A stretch of DNA of 49,422 bases from Bacillaceae bacterium SAS-127 (GTDB lineage Bacteria > Bacillota > Bacilli > Bacillales > Domibacillaceae): assembly GCA_002261155.1 (NCBI GenBank), contig NKXN01000005.1, positions 1 through 49,422 on the forward strand, written 5' to 3'. Of this stretch, positions 18,128 through 26,662 are shown piece after piece. The position numbers and the translations under genes are program-made. The notes beneath the pieces are model-generated. The model was not told the origin of the DNA. It saw nothing but the letters and a program-made list of their open reading frames with translations, and did no database searches. How positions within the stretch are numbered: the stretch's first letter is position 1; each line of letters opens with the position of its first letter.

Positions 18128-18565
18128 CTAATAAAATAGCTTTCTTTGCAGAAGATCGAGTGCCCGTTCAATTTCTTCTATATCGTCTTTAGAAGCATCT
18201 TTTATTCGATCAAGGAACTTAGCTTCTATATATTGAAAAGCTTCTTTCATCATCAGTTCACCGTCTTTTGACAGACGAATATAGTGCTTTCTGCGATCTT
18301 CAGTATCGGCGATTCTTTCGATTAAATTTTTTTCAGTTAATTTTTTCAGCTCTCGGCTTGTATTCGGCATAGACATATGCTGACAATCACTAATGTCACT
18401 AGGAGTAACGGACTCGCTAACAGCGATGTATTCCAAAATACTATATTGAACAGGCGTGATGGCGCTCGATTTAGCTTCTTTCGTCAAGTCATGTGTTACA
18501 CGATGAAAGGAAGATGAAAAGGCCACAAATTTATTAAATAAATCTTCTTTGTTCAAAATACTCAC
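18128..18565 (-). CDS. MarR-family repressor
   Basis: A 145-residue winged helix protein. DNA-binding core: SAITPVQYSILEYIA, VTPSDISDCQHMSMPNTSRELKKL, then the wing IADTEDRRKHYIRLSKDG, all typical of MarR proteins. Divergent from a quinone-reductase-like gene, with two near-identical 14-base dyads in the 112 bp gap (18606-18619, 18646-18659). Most likely it represses that gene and itself until an electrophile, quinone or aromatic compound is sensed. No conserved cysteine pair is evident apart from one in DCQHM, which could be redox active; that is speculative. Confidence 0.9.
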   Translation of the reverse strand: MSILNKEDLFNKFVAFSSSFHRVTHDLTKEAKSSAITPVQYSILEYIAVSESVTPSDISDCQHMSMPNTSRELKKLTEKNLIERIADTEDRRKHYIRLSKDGELMMKEAFQYIEAKFLDRIKDASKDDIEEIERALDLLQRKLFY

Positions 18566-18605
18566 CTCTTATTGACAAGGTAACAAAGATGTTATCGAAA
18601 AACAA

Positions 18606-18619
18606 TTATCATTTGACAA
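18606..18619. promoter_or_regulatory. MarR operator 1
   Basis: TTATCATTTGACAA, an inverted repeat with one mismatch. It overlaps the -35 element (TTGACA, 18613-18618) of the reductase promoter. Confidence 0.72.
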
Positions 18620-18641
18620 CTAAGTGAGAGGGTGTTATCTT
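18613..18641 (+). promoter_or_regulatory. Promoter of the quinone-reductase gene
   Basis: TTGACA, 17 bases, TATCTT, with dyads over the -35 and just after the -10. Confidence 0.72.
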
Positions 18642-18645
18642 TTAG

Positions 18646-18659
18646 TTATCATTTGATAA
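18646..18659. promoter_or_regulatory. MarR operator 2
   Basis: TTATCATTTGATAA, a perfect inverted repeat. It differs from operator 1 by one base and lies exactly 40 bases from it, about four helical turns, on the same face of the DNA. Confidence 0.75.
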
Positions 18660-18677
18660 ATAAAAGAGGTGCGATGA

Positions 18678-19265
18678 ATGAAAATATTGGCTATTTACAC
18701 ACACCCAAATCATCAAAGTTTAAGTTATGCTTTTTTGCAGGAAGTGATCAAAGGAAGTCGCGAGAACCCGAATATAAAGGAATTACAAGTATTAGATTTA
18801 TACGAAGAGGCCTTTGATCCACTTCTTATATTCAACGAAACTAAACGAAGACGTGATATGCATAGTGATCCTACCTTTGAACAGTATAGAAAGCAAATTA
18901 TGTGGGCGGATAAGATCGTCTTTGTCTATCCTATCTGGTGGGGGAGGCCACCGGCGATGTTGATGGGGTATATCGATCAAATATTTGCGTCAAATTTCGC
19001 TTATAGAGAGGAAGGGAGACTATTGCCAGAAGGACTTTTAAAAGGGAAATCAGTCGTGTGCATTTCTACTATGAAAGGACCTACGAATTATCCATTGTTT
19101 TTATTGAACAATGCTCATAAAGCCTTAATGAAGAAAGCGGTATTTAATTTTGTAGGAATTAAAAAGGTGAAATTTTTCGAATTTGGTCATATGGAAAGTC
19201 CAAAGGGAAAACAGGGAAGGAAATTAGATAAAATTTATCGTTATTTTAAAACAGCCGCAAATTGA
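18678..19265 (+). CDS. NAD(P)H quinone oxidoreductase, flavodoxin-like fold
   Basis: A 195-residue flavoprotein of the NQO/KefF/YwrO group, which reduces quinones by two electrons in the cytoplasm. MKILAIYTHPNHQSLSYA is the FMN/FAD phosphate-binding start, VFVYPIWWGRPPAMLMGYID is the family core phrase, and AYREEGRLLPEGLLKGKS matches the flavin-contact loop. AGAGGTG precedes the ATG. It is divergent from the MarR gene and its promoter is covered by two MarR-type operators, so it is probably induced by quinones or other electrophiles. The exact substrate cannot be read from the sequence. Confidence 0.88.
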   Translation: MKILAIYTHPNHQSLSYAFLQEVIKGSRENPNIKELQVLDLYEEAFDPLLIFNETKRRRDMHSDPTFEQYRKQIMWADKIVFVYPIWWGRPPAMLMGYIDQIFASNFAYREEGRLLPEGLLKGKSVVCISTMKGPTNYPLFLLNNAHKALMKKAVFNFVGIKKVKFFEFGHMESPKGKQGRKLDKIYRYFKTAAN

Positions 19266-19305
19266 TCAGCAGCGTTTATTGTTCTTTTGTTATATAATGT
19301 ATGAA

Positions 19306-19335
19306 AACAGACATTTCTTTGAAGAAGTGTCTGTT
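19306..19335 (+). terminator. Hairpin after the quinone-reductase gene
   Basis: AACAGACA and TGTCTGTT flank a 14-base loop, followed by ATTTTTAA. A TATAAT at 19293-19298 lies just before, so the hairpin could alternatively be a leader structure of the next gene. Confidence 0.5.
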
Positions 19336-19356
19336 ATTTTTAAATGGAGAGATATT

Positions 19357-19965
19357 ATGACAGAACAAGCGTATGATCAGATGCTGGGGGTTGATACCAT
19401 CGGCCTGAAGGAATTCCCACTACAATTGGTTCATTACAATCGTTATGAAGCGACACCGTATGCGGCATTGGACGAGCTATTTCGTTCGTATGAGTTGAAC
19501 CGTACAGATGGTGTTGTCGATGTTGGCTGCGGTAAAGGACGGTTGTCGTTTTATGTTCATCATCATTTTCAATTGTCGGTGACAGGAATTGAAGTGAATA
19601 AACAGCTATATGAAGAAGCGTTACACAATAAGGCGAGTTATATGAAGAAGAACAGTTCAAAAAAAGGCAATCTTCGCTTTGTATGTGGTCCAGCTGAGAA
19701 GTATAAAGTGGAGCCAATAGATAATCGCTTTTATTTTTTTAACCCGTTTTCGATCCAGATTTTTATGAAGGTTGTTCATAATATTTTACTGTCGGTGGAG
19801 CAACATAAGCGAGCGGTGGATCTTATTCTTTATTATCCAACGATCGAATACATTCACTTTCTGGAACAACAGACGCCGTTTGAACTGGCCAAACAGATCG
19901 AGGTCCCAGAGCTTTATGAAAAAGATGAAAATGAACGATTTTTAATTTTTCGACATGATGCGTGA
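19357..19965 (+). CDS. Class I SAM-dependent methyltransferase
   Basis: A 202-residue protein. The SAM-binding motif I is GVVDVGCGKGRLSFY (about residues 47-61), the acidic residue of motif II is in VTGIEVNKQLYEEA, and FYFFNPFSIQIF is the post-motif strand. These show a Rossmann methyltransferase; the target is unknown. ATG 19357 follows TGGAGAG. A parS-like site overlaps the region directly after its stop, and the Nudix gene starts 40 bases later. Close relatives are annotated simply as methyltransferases in Bacillus genomes, as far as I recall. Confidence 0.85.
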   Translation: MTEQAYDQMLGVDTIGLKEFPLQLVHYNRYEATPYAALDELFRSYELNRTDGVVDVGCGKGRLSFYVHHHFQLSVTGIEVNKQLYEEALHNKASYMKKNSSKKGNLRFVCGPAEKYKVEPIDNRFYFFNPFSIQIFMKVVHNILLSVEQHKRAVDLILYYPTIEYIHFLEQQTPFELAKQIEVPELYEKDENERFLIFRHDA

Positions 19966-19968
19966 AAT

Positions 19969-19984
19969 TGTTTCACGTGGAACG
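19969..19984. promoter_or_regulatory. parS-like chromosome-segregation site
   Basis: TGTTTCACGTGGAACG matches 14 of 16 positions of the Bacillus Spo0J/ParB site TGTTNCACGTGAAACA, counting N as a match, and keeps the central CACGTG. It lies between two genes. Off-consensus parS sites occur in Bacillus, but one copy alone is not proof. Confidence 0.45.
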
Positions 19985-20004
19985 AATTTTCGAGGAGGAA
20001 TAGC

Positions 20005-20405
20005 ATGAAAAAAACATATATGTTGTCGGAGCAGTGATCGTTGAAGAAGGGAAAATTTTATGTGCCCAACGAGGAGAAGGAAAAACTTTAGCATTAAAAT
20101 GGGAGTTTCCAGGGGGGAAAATTGAGCAAGGTGAATCCCCAGAGGAAGCGTTGCGTCGTGAGATCGAAGAAGAGATGCGCTGCCAAATTGAGATCGGAGA
20201 ACAAGTAGAACATACCGTATATGAATATGATTTTGGCATTGTTCATTTAACGACATTTTTCTGCCGAATTGTGGAGGGGGAACCTGTGTTAACGGAGCAC
20301 GTCGCTGTGAAATGGCTGGCACCGCATGAGTTAACCTCGTTAGATTGGGCACCGGCGGATATTCCGGCGATTGAGAAGCTGGGTCAAATATCTGTGTTGC
20401 ATTAA
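20005..20405 (+). pseudogene. Nudix hydrolase (MutT-like) with a frameshift in a start-proximal A run
   Basis: The Nudix box is intact: GGKIEQGESPEEALRREIEE followed by E, matching GX5EX7REUXEEXGU except for a final M. The family hydrolyses nucleoside diphosphates linked to another group; MutT-like members clean 8-oxo-dGTP. The true start is ATG 20005, 6 bases after GAGGAGG, but the next bases are seven As (20008-20014) where eight would keep the frame (MKK, Asn, then IYVVGAVIVEEGK). As written that frame stops after ten codons. Translation could begin only at GTG 20034, which has no binding site and loses the first beta strand. A slippage mutation or a homopolymer consensus error. Confidence 0.82.
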
Positions 20406-20444
20406 AAGGCACTGCTATGAAAAACGTAAAGTACGGGTGATGGA

Positions 20445-23345
20445 ATGAGTAATTTTATTCATAATTTAGAAGCATCATTGCATACAGGATTTATTAATCA
20501 ACAATCGAGCTATTTTGGTAACTATCGACCTAAATTATTAGTGAATAATACGCAAAAAAATGAATATGTTTTAACTTCTTTAGTAGAGGAGTTAGAGAAT
20601 TGTCAATCCTTTTTGTTTTCTGTAGCGTTTATCACGGAAAGCGGCTTAGCGACGTTAAAGTCTCATTTTCTTGATTTGAAGAGAAAAGGGGTGAGCGGAC
20701 GCATTTTAACATCAACGTTTTTACAATTTAATCAGCCGAAAGTGTTTCGTGAGCTCATGAAGATTAGTAACGTAGAGGTTCGGCTAACAAACGTAAAAGG
20801 GTTTCATTCAAAGGGATACATTTTTACGCACGATGATTATTATTCATTAATTGTCGGAAGTTCTAACTTGACGGCTCATGCATTAAAGGTGAACTACGAA
20901 TGGAATGTGAAGCTCACTTCTCATGAGGATGGAGAAATTGTTCATCATTTTAAGCATCAATTTGAAGATGTGTGGCAGCAGTCGGATATTTTGACTGAAC
21001 AATGGATTCAAGAGTATGAAAAGATTTATCAACAGCAAGCTGATAAGCGATTAGCGGAGCAAGTGATTGAGGGGCCAACTGCTTATCAAACGAATGCGAT
21101 CCAAGAGGCGCTCCAAATTCAACCGAATAATATGCAGCGAGCGGCATTAGAGCAAATTGCTCAATTGCGAGCAACAGGGGAGAAAAAGGGACTAGTCATT
21201 TCTGCCACAGGAACTGGGAAAACGTATCTTTCGGCGTTTGATGTGAGACGGTTTGCTCCTAAGCGAATGCTGTTTATTGTGCACCGTGAACAAATTTTAC
21301 ATAAAGCAAAGTCTGATTTTCAAAAAGTGTTAGGTGGAGTAGATGAAGATTTTGGCATCTTATCAGGTACGAAGAAAGAAACGGACGCTAAATATTTGTT
21401 TGCAACGATTCAGACGATTGCCAAAGAAAACTATTTAGCTTCATTTGATCGAGCAGCATTTGATTATATTTTAATTGATGAAGTACATAAAGCCGGGGCC
21501 GCTTCTTATCAGCGTGTTATTGATTATTTTCAGCCGCAGTTTTTGATGGGGATGACAGCAACTCCTGAAAGGTCCGATGATTTTAACATTTATTCATTAT
21601 TTGACTATAATATTGCTTATGAAATTCGTTTGCAGGAAGCGTTAGAGGAAGATATGTTATGTCCATTTCACTATTTTGGTGTTACCGACTTCCAATTTAA
21701 TGGAGAGTTCATTGATGATGCAACGATTTTATCACGGCTTGTGACAGAAGAAAGAGTGAAGCATCTAGTTGAGAAGATCGAATACTATGGATTTTCTGGA
21801 GAAGCTGTGAAAGGACTTATTTTTTGTAGTAGAAAACAAGAAGCTGAACAGCTCTCTGAGAAATTGAATGAATTTGGCTATCGGACCGTCGCTTTAACAG
21901 GTGACCACTCTCAAGAAGACCGTGAACAAAGAGTAATTGAATTAGAAAATGGAAATCTTGACTATATTTTAACAGTAGATATTTTTAACGAAGGGATCGA
22001 TATTCCGAGCATTAATCAAGTCGTGATGTTAAGGCAAACACAATCGAGTATTGTCTTCATTCAGCAGCTTGGGCGCGGTCTTCGTAAACACGCATCGAAA
22101 CATTATGTGACGATCATTGATTTTATCGGCAATTATAAAAATAATTATTTAATTCCAGTCGCATTATCAGGTGATCGTACGCAAAACAAAGACAATATTC
22201 GCCGAAAAACGATTGATACGAGCTATATTAAGGGAGTTTCGACGATTCATTTTGAAGAAATTGCGAAAAAGAAAATTTTACAATCGATTAGTGAAAGCCG
22301 CTTAACGAAATTAGCAATGTTAAGGGAAGCCTTTGTCGAATTGAAGAATCGGTTAGGAGAAGTACCTTTATTATATGACTTTATCGCCAATCATTCCATT
22401 GATCCGTTAGTGGTCGTTAATGAACATGCTAATTATTATCAATTTTTAATTAAACTAAAAGAGGATGTTCCTGTTATATCGGTTGATGAAAACAATGTGT
22501 TAACGATGTTGTCGCAGGAAGTGTTAGATGGCAAGCGAAGGCATGAGCTGATTTTATTGGATATGCTGATGAATAAGGAAGAGGTGGAGGTTGAAGCCTA
22601 TCTCTCCCGTTTGCAGGAATATCAGTGTTCAACAGACGAAGCAGTGATTCGTTCGGTTCATCGTTTATTTGATTTGTCTTTTTTCACACAAAGCCAGCAG
22701 AAAAAATATGGAGCGCAACCAATTGTTGAACTCACGGCCGATCAAAAATATCTTTTTCACTCAAACATAAAATCTAGTTTAAAAGAAAATAAATTTTTCA
22801 AGGAAATGGTTAAAGATATTATTGAGTGTGGACTGGAGAATACTAAAAAATATCGCAGTGAGGAAGCATTCACTTTGTATGAAAAATATTCCCGAAAAGA
22901 TGCCTGTAAGTTATTAAGCTGGGAAAATGATGAAAGCTCTACGGTGTATGGCTATAAAACAAAGTATCACTCTTGCATTATATTCGTTACGTATCATAAG
23001 CAGGATGAGATTGAGGCAAGTGTCAATTATGGGGACGAGCTTTTAAGTCCTGATCTGTTTAAGTGGTATACAAGGAGTAATCGAACGTTACAGTCAAAAG
23101 AAGTGCAAGCGATTATAGAAGCAGAGAGAAGTGGCATCGATATTCATATATTTGTAAAGAAGGATAATGACGAAGGTCGGGACTTTTATTATTTAGGAAA
23201 ATCAATTCCTGATCCATCAAGCATTGAACAGACAACAATGAAAGACAAGCATGACAAGGAGATTCCGGTTGTTTGTATGAATTTAGTGCTGGAACAACCT
23301 GTGCGACATCAGCTTTATCATCATATTAAGAGTGGGGCGCAATAA
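20445..23345 (+). CDS. PLD-nuclease/helicase/DUF3427 protein, SauUSI-like type IV restriction enzyme
   Basis: A 966-residue defence-type enzyme. Residues 40-170 form a phospholipase-D-like nuclease with HSK (121-123) and GSSNLT (138-143). Residues 225-580 form a superfamily 2 helicase: Walker A ATGTGKT (254-260), DEVH (345-348), TATP (371-374) and QQLGRGLRKH (540-549). The C-terminal 380 residues fit the DUF3427 region. This order and length match SauUSI of Staphylococcus aureus (about 950 residues), an ATP-dependent nuclease cutting DNA with modified cytosine. No methylase or specificity gene is beside it, as expected for type IV. Specificity for methylated DNA is inferred from the family. 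Confidence 0.83.
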   Translation: MSNFIHNLEASLHTGFINQQSSYFGNYRPKLLVNNTQKNEYVLTSLVEELENCQSFLFSVAFITESGLATLKSHFLDLKRKGVSGRILTSTFLQFNQPKVFRELMKISNVEVRLTNVKGFHSKGYIFTHDDYYSLIVGSSNLTAHALKVNYEWNVKLTSHEDGEIVHHFKHQFEDVWQQSDILTEQWIQEYEKIYQQQADKRLAEQVIEGPTAYQTNAIQEALQIQPNNMQRAALEQIAQLRATGEKKGLVISATGTGKTYLSAFDVRRFAPKRMLFIVHREQILHKAKSDFQKVLGGVDEDFGILSGTKKETDAKYLFATIQTIAKENYLASFDRAAFDYILIDEVHKAGAASYQRVIDYFQPQFLMGMTATPERSDDFNIYSLFDYNIAYEIRLQEALEEDMLCPFHYFGVTDFQFNGEFIDDATILSRLVTEERVKHLVEKIEYYGFSGEAVKGLIFCSRKQEAEQLSEKLNEFGYRTVALTGDHSQEDREQRVIELENGNLDYILTVDIFNEGIDIPSINQVVMLRQTQSSIVFIQQLGRGLRKHASKHYVTIIDFIGNYKNNYLIPVALSGDRTQNKDNIRRKTIDTSYIKGVSTIHFEEIAKKKILQSISESRLTKLAMLREAFVELKNRLGEVPLLYDFIANHSIDPLVVVNEHANYYQFLIKLKEDVPVISVDENNVLTMLSQEVLDGKRRHELILLDMLMNKEEVEVEAYLSRLQEYQCSTDEAVIRSVHRLFDLSFFTQSQQKKYGAQPIVELTADQKYLFHSNIKSSLKENKFFKEMVKDIIECGLENTKKYRSEEAFTLYEKYSRKDACKLLSWENDESSTVYGYKTKYHSCIIFVTYHKQDEIEASVNYGDELLSPDLFKWYTRSNRTLQSKEVQAIIEAERSGIDIHIFVKKDNDEGRDFYYLGKSIPDPSSIEQTTMKDKHDKEIPVVCMNLVLEQPVRHQLYHHIKSGAQ

Positions 23346-23498
23346 ATAGTAGGCGTTTCTTGGGCTATTGGACTAGTAGCTTTACTCCCTTTCATCGCTG
23401 GGGTAAATGCAAGTTTGCGTATGAATGAAACGTTACCAAATAAAATAGGGACAACGTTAAGTAAAGAAGCCATCAGGGAGGGAGAAATTCCTTTCTGA
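23346..23498 (+). pseudogene. 3' remnant of a membrane-protein gene
   Basis: Directly after the helicase stop, 50 codons read open to TGA 23496-23498. The translation has one hydrophobic helix (GVSWAIGLVALLPFIAGVNA) and a polar tail ending KEAIREGEIPF, and the stop lies inside a good terminator. There is no start codon or binding site, so it looks like the end of a lost gene whose terminator now serves the helicase gene. I do not recognise the family. Confidence 0.45.
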
Positions 23499-23508
23499 TG
23501 GCTTCTTT
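23463..23508 (+). terminator. Terminator after the helicase gene and membrane-protein remnant
   Basis: AAAGAAGCCATCAG and CTGATGGCTTCTTT pair perfectly around an 18-base loop. From 23509 to 23668 I see only AT-rich sequence with a TATAAT near 23597. Confidence 0.8.
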
Positions 23509-23668
23509 CATATTTGAAAAATAGTTGTCGAATTCAATTGTTTTATTTTTGTAAATTTTACTTTTGGATTAGGTATAAGTATCTATATATTCATGTATAA
23601 TGTGGTGCAAGAATATATTGTTAATTATTTGATTGATGAATGGATACGTAATTGAGGAGGTTTGTAAA

Positions 23669-25354
23669 ATGAAGTTGAAGTTTGGCACCAAGATTAACTT
23701 GATGGTTATTGGAATTATTCTTGCTTTATCAGTTGTTATGGGTATAGTTGTTAAGCAGCAAATTACGAAAGGGATTGAAAAGTTTGCAGTTGAAAAGGCG
23801 AAGAGTGATTTAAATCTCGCTTATAGATATATTGATGACAAGTACACTGGTGAGTGGGAAATTAAGAATGATCAGTTGTATAAAGGAGCAACATTGATCA
23901 ATGAAAATTATGAAGTCATTGATCCAATAGGCGAAGATACGGGAGATACTATTACAATCTTTCAAGGTGATACACGCGTATCGACGAATGTGATGGACAG
24001 AGAAAATCGCGTCATTGGAACGAAAGCTACTCCTGAAGTCATCGAGAAGGTTCTTAAACAAGGGGAAGAATATTATGGTGAGGCTGAAGTAGCTGGACAT
24101 ACATATCAAACGGCTTATATGCCCCTCAAGAATGTAAATAATGAAGTAGTCGGTATTTTATATATGGGGGCCTCACAACAAATTATTGATGGCGTGTTAG
24201 CTCGATTCTTAGCAGCATTTTCAACAGTCTTAATTGTTGTGATCATACTTTCCTGTGGAGTGGCTTACTGGTTTACGAAAAGAATAAAAACAAGGTTGAG
24301 CAATTTGACTGTGGCACTTGAACAAGCAGGAAATGGGGATTTCACTGCTCAAGTCAATGATACAGCCGGGGATGAATTAAGCAGCCTTTCCACTAGCTTG
24401 AATCAGATGGTTGCCAATCTTAAAGAGATGACGAATGAAGTGATGGTGACTTCCGAGCATCTTGCTTCTTCATCGGAGCAGTTAACAGCCAGTGCAGAGC
24501 AAACGAGTCAGGCAACAGAAAACATTGTACAATCCATTCAGCAAGTGGCTAGCGGAGCTGAACATTCGACGGATAGTATTCAGGAAAGCTCCGTTGCTTT
24601 AGAAGAGGTAAGTAAAGGAGTGCAATCGATTGCAGAAAATGCTTCCTTTATTTCAGAGGTAAGCTCTCAAACGGCTCAAAAGGCCACAGAAGGCGGAGGG
24701 CTTGTAAGTCAGACTGTCGAACAAATGAAGACAATTAATCGATCTGTTCATGAAAGTGGCGACATTATCCAATCATTAGATGAGCGTTCAAAGCAGATTG
24801 GAGATATTACAAAAGCAATTAATGATATTGCAGAGCAAACCAATTTACTAGCATTAAATGCAGCTATTGAAGCGGCAAGAGCTGGCGAACATGGAAAAGG
24901 CTTTGCGATTGTAGCGGAAGAGGTGCGTAAACTAGCAGAGCAATCTCAACAGTCGTCCGCGCAGATTTCTAGCTTAATTGTGGAAATTCAGCAAGATATG
25001 GCACAATCTCAACAATCGATTGAACAAGTAACTGTAGAGGTAAAAGGTGGTTTAAGTATTGTTCAGCATACAGAAGTAAACTTTCAAGAGATTTTGCAGT
25101 TGATGGATGAGTTGGCTGATCAGATTGAACAAATGGCCGCTACAGCACAAGAAGTATCAGCAAGCACGGAAGAAGTATCAGCGACGGTGCAGGGCATGAC
25201 CGGAATTTCAAATGAGACGTCGATGTATTCACAAACGGTAGCATCTGCAGCAGAAGAGCAACTTGCATCGATAGAAGAGATAACCGCTTCTTCCCAAGCG
25301 TTGTCTAGCCGAGCGGAGAATTTGCAACGGTTAGTTAGTAAATTCAAGGTGTAA
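23669..25354 (+). CDS. Methyl-accepting chemotaxis protein
   Basis: Membrane chemoreceptor of 561 residues that signals to CheA/CheW. One helix near 10-30, an external single-Cache-type sensor (about 35-175; [20 protein letters not shown] and [20 protein letters not shown] are typical), a second helix near 180-200, a HAMP linker and a long helical hairpin. The conserved tip that contacts CheA is [19 protein letters not shown] followed by [21 protein letters not shown] 23669 is chosen for GAGGAGG 8 bases upstream; an ATG at 23633 has no site. The ligand is unknown; this sensor class often binds small carboxylates. Confidence 0.93.
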   Translation: MKLKFGTKINLMVIGIILALSVVMGIVVKQQITKGIEKFAVEKAKSDLNLAYRYIDDKYTGEWEIKNDQLYKGATLINENYEVIDPIGEDTGDTITIFQGDTRVSTNVMDRENRVIGTKATPEVIEKVLKQGEEYYGEAEVAGHTYQTAYMPLKNVNNEVVGILYMGASQQIIDGVLARFLAAFSTVLIVVIILSCGVAYWFTKRIKTRLSNLTVALEQAGNGDFTAQVNDTAGDELSSLSTSLNQMVANLKEMTNEVMVTSEHLASSSEQLTASAEQTSQATENIVQSIQQVASGAEHSTDSIQESSVALEEVSKGVQSIAENASFISEVSSQTAQKATEGGGLVSQTVEQMKTINRSVHESGDIIQSLDERSKQIGDITKAINDIAEQTNLLALNAAIEAARAGEHGKGFAIVAEEVRKLAEQSQQSSAQISSLIVEIQQDMAQSQQSIEQVTVEVKGGLSIVQHTEVNFQEILQLMDELADQIEQMAATAQEVSASTEEVSATVQGMTGISNETSMYSQTVASAAEEQLASIEEITASSQALSSRAENLQRLVSKFKV

Positions 25355-25393
25355 GAAGTAACTAGAAAGATAAAGAAAGTGTACATAAAGCTC

Positions 25394-25436
25394 AAATCCC
25401 AAGCACCATCTTCATTTTAGACGGTGCTTGGGATTT
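25394..25436. terminator. Bidirectional terminator
   Basis: AAATCCCAAGCACC (25394-25407) and GGTGCTTGGGATTT (25423-25436) pair perfectly between the convergent chemoreceptor and DUF2639 genes, touching the stop codon of the latter. Confidence 0.9.
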
Positions 25437-25590
25437 ATTTCACTTTAGTTTCATTTTGTTCAATTAGTTGAAGATACAGATTGCGTAGCACATGCGTCTT
25501 ATACTGTTCAAGCTTACGACCTTCTAACTTTGTAATATTGGCTTGCTTTAATTGTTGGATGAACCAGCCTTTGGAATATAGATGAGCCAT
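25435..25590 (-). CDS. Small DUF2639 (YflJ-like) protein
   Basis: A 51-residue basic protein beginning MAHLYSKGWFIQQLKQANI and containing KLEGRKLEQYKTHVLRNLY. The YSKGW start and the Y-K-T-x-x-L-R-N-L-Y phrase are what I recall of DUF2639, to which Bacillus subtilis YflJ (about 43 residues) belongs. GGAGGAGG precedes the ATG at 25590 by about 11 bases, and a perfect terminator follows. No function is known. Soluble, no signal peptide or helix typical of a membrane segment. Confidence 0.8.
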   Translation of the reverse strand: MAHLYSKGWFIQQLKQANITKLEGRKLEQYKTHVLRNLYLQLIEQNETKVK

Positions 25591-25815
25591 GAGTAGAAGC
25601 CTCCTCCATCATTCAGGTTAACAACAATATATGGAGGAGGCACAAAAGAAGTGCCCGTGATTTGATTATTTTTCTAGATATATGATTCTTCGTAAATCCC
25701 TGTTTTTTTGCTGTATAAATGGATTAGAAGAGATGGATGACAAATCAATGATCTTTTGCTAGCTGATACACAATCTACAAAAGAGAAGAAAAAGGTCGTT
25801 TCTACTATTTATTGG

Positions 25816-25821
25816 TATAAT
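25816..25821 (+). promoter_or_regulatory. Extended -10 promoter of the MerR gene
   Basis: TTGG directly followed by TATAAT (extended -10 form), about 47 bases before the start; no convincing -35. The rest of 25610-25815 shows nothing else recognisable. Confidence 0.45.
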
Positions 25822-25867
25822 GATTGTGGTGATTAAAGAATATGTAGTAATGATAAAGGAGAGCGTA

Positions 25868-26662
25868 GTGTACACAATTGGACAAGTTGCGAAATTTTTA
25901 GGTGTATCTAGAGATACTTTAAAATTTTATGAAGAAAAGGAATTAGTGAAACCTAGACAAAATATTGAGAATGGGTATAGAAAATATAATCATTTTGATA
26001 TATATGATATAACAACGGTAAATTTCTATAGAGAAATTGATATTGAAATTAAAAAAATCCAGGACTTAAGAAAAAGTAAGAGTATAGAGGGAATAAAATC
26101 AGTATTAGAAGAGAAAGAACAAGAGGTTTTAGAGGAAATAGAATATAAAAAACGTCTTTTAAAAAAGCTTCAGATAATAAAAGAAGATTGTGAAAAAATT
26201 AAACAATTCTTAGGAGAATACACAGTAAAACAAATGAAGCCCTTAGAAATAAAGGGAGAAATAGAGCATTTTACTGCATATGAAAAATATGACACTCTAA
26301 AAGAAAGCACAGACAGTTTAAAAAAAGCAGTGACTCTCACATCTTTAAGAAGAGTCATATGTTTCAATGAAGAAGGTATTCTAGAAGACAAATTCATCAT
26401 TGTAAGAAAAGTAGAAGATCATGATCAAGCAATAGAAGGTGAAATTCTATCTCATCCAAAATGTATTTATACAGTTATTGAGGATGGAAGGTGGTCAACT
26501 GGCGGAAAAAATATTGATCATAACGTGGAAGCTAATTTGAGAAAAATAGCAATAGAAAAAGGATATGAATTATTGGGGCTAGTTTATATAAATCTATTAC
26601 TCACTACTTATGAAGATGGACTTGAACGTGTGTTTTTAGAAATTTATGCACCTATAAAGTGA
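25868..26662 (+). CDS. MerR-family transcriptional regulator
   Basis: About 264 residues. N-terminal MerR winged helix (YTIGQVAKFLGVSRDTLKFY, then ELVKPRQNIENGYRKYN), a coiled-coil of roughly residues 75-130 rich in K and E, and a C-terminal domain of about 130 residues resembling the GyrI-like effector-binding fold of BmrR-type drug sensors. GTG 25868 is chosen because AAAGGAGAG lies 6 bases before it. Codon use is markedly AT-rich compared with the bce-cyd region. The TGA stop (26660-26662) lies inside the terminal GTGAA of repeat element A, so the natural C-terminus may have been trimmed or replaced. Target and ligand unknown. Confidence 0.83.
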   Translation: MYTIGQVAKFLGVSRDTLKFYEEKELVKPRQNIENGYRKYNHFDIYDITTVNFYREIDIEIKKIQDLRKSKSIEGIKSVLEEKEQEVLEEIEYKKRLLKKLQIIKEDCEKIKQFLGEYTVKQMKPLEIKGEIEHFTAYEKYDTLKESTDSLKKAVTLTSLRRVICFNEEGILEDKFIIVRKVEDHDQAIEGEILSHPKCIYTVIEDGRWSTGGKNIDHNVEANLRKIAIEKGYELLGLVYINLLLTTYEDGLERVFLEIYAPIK

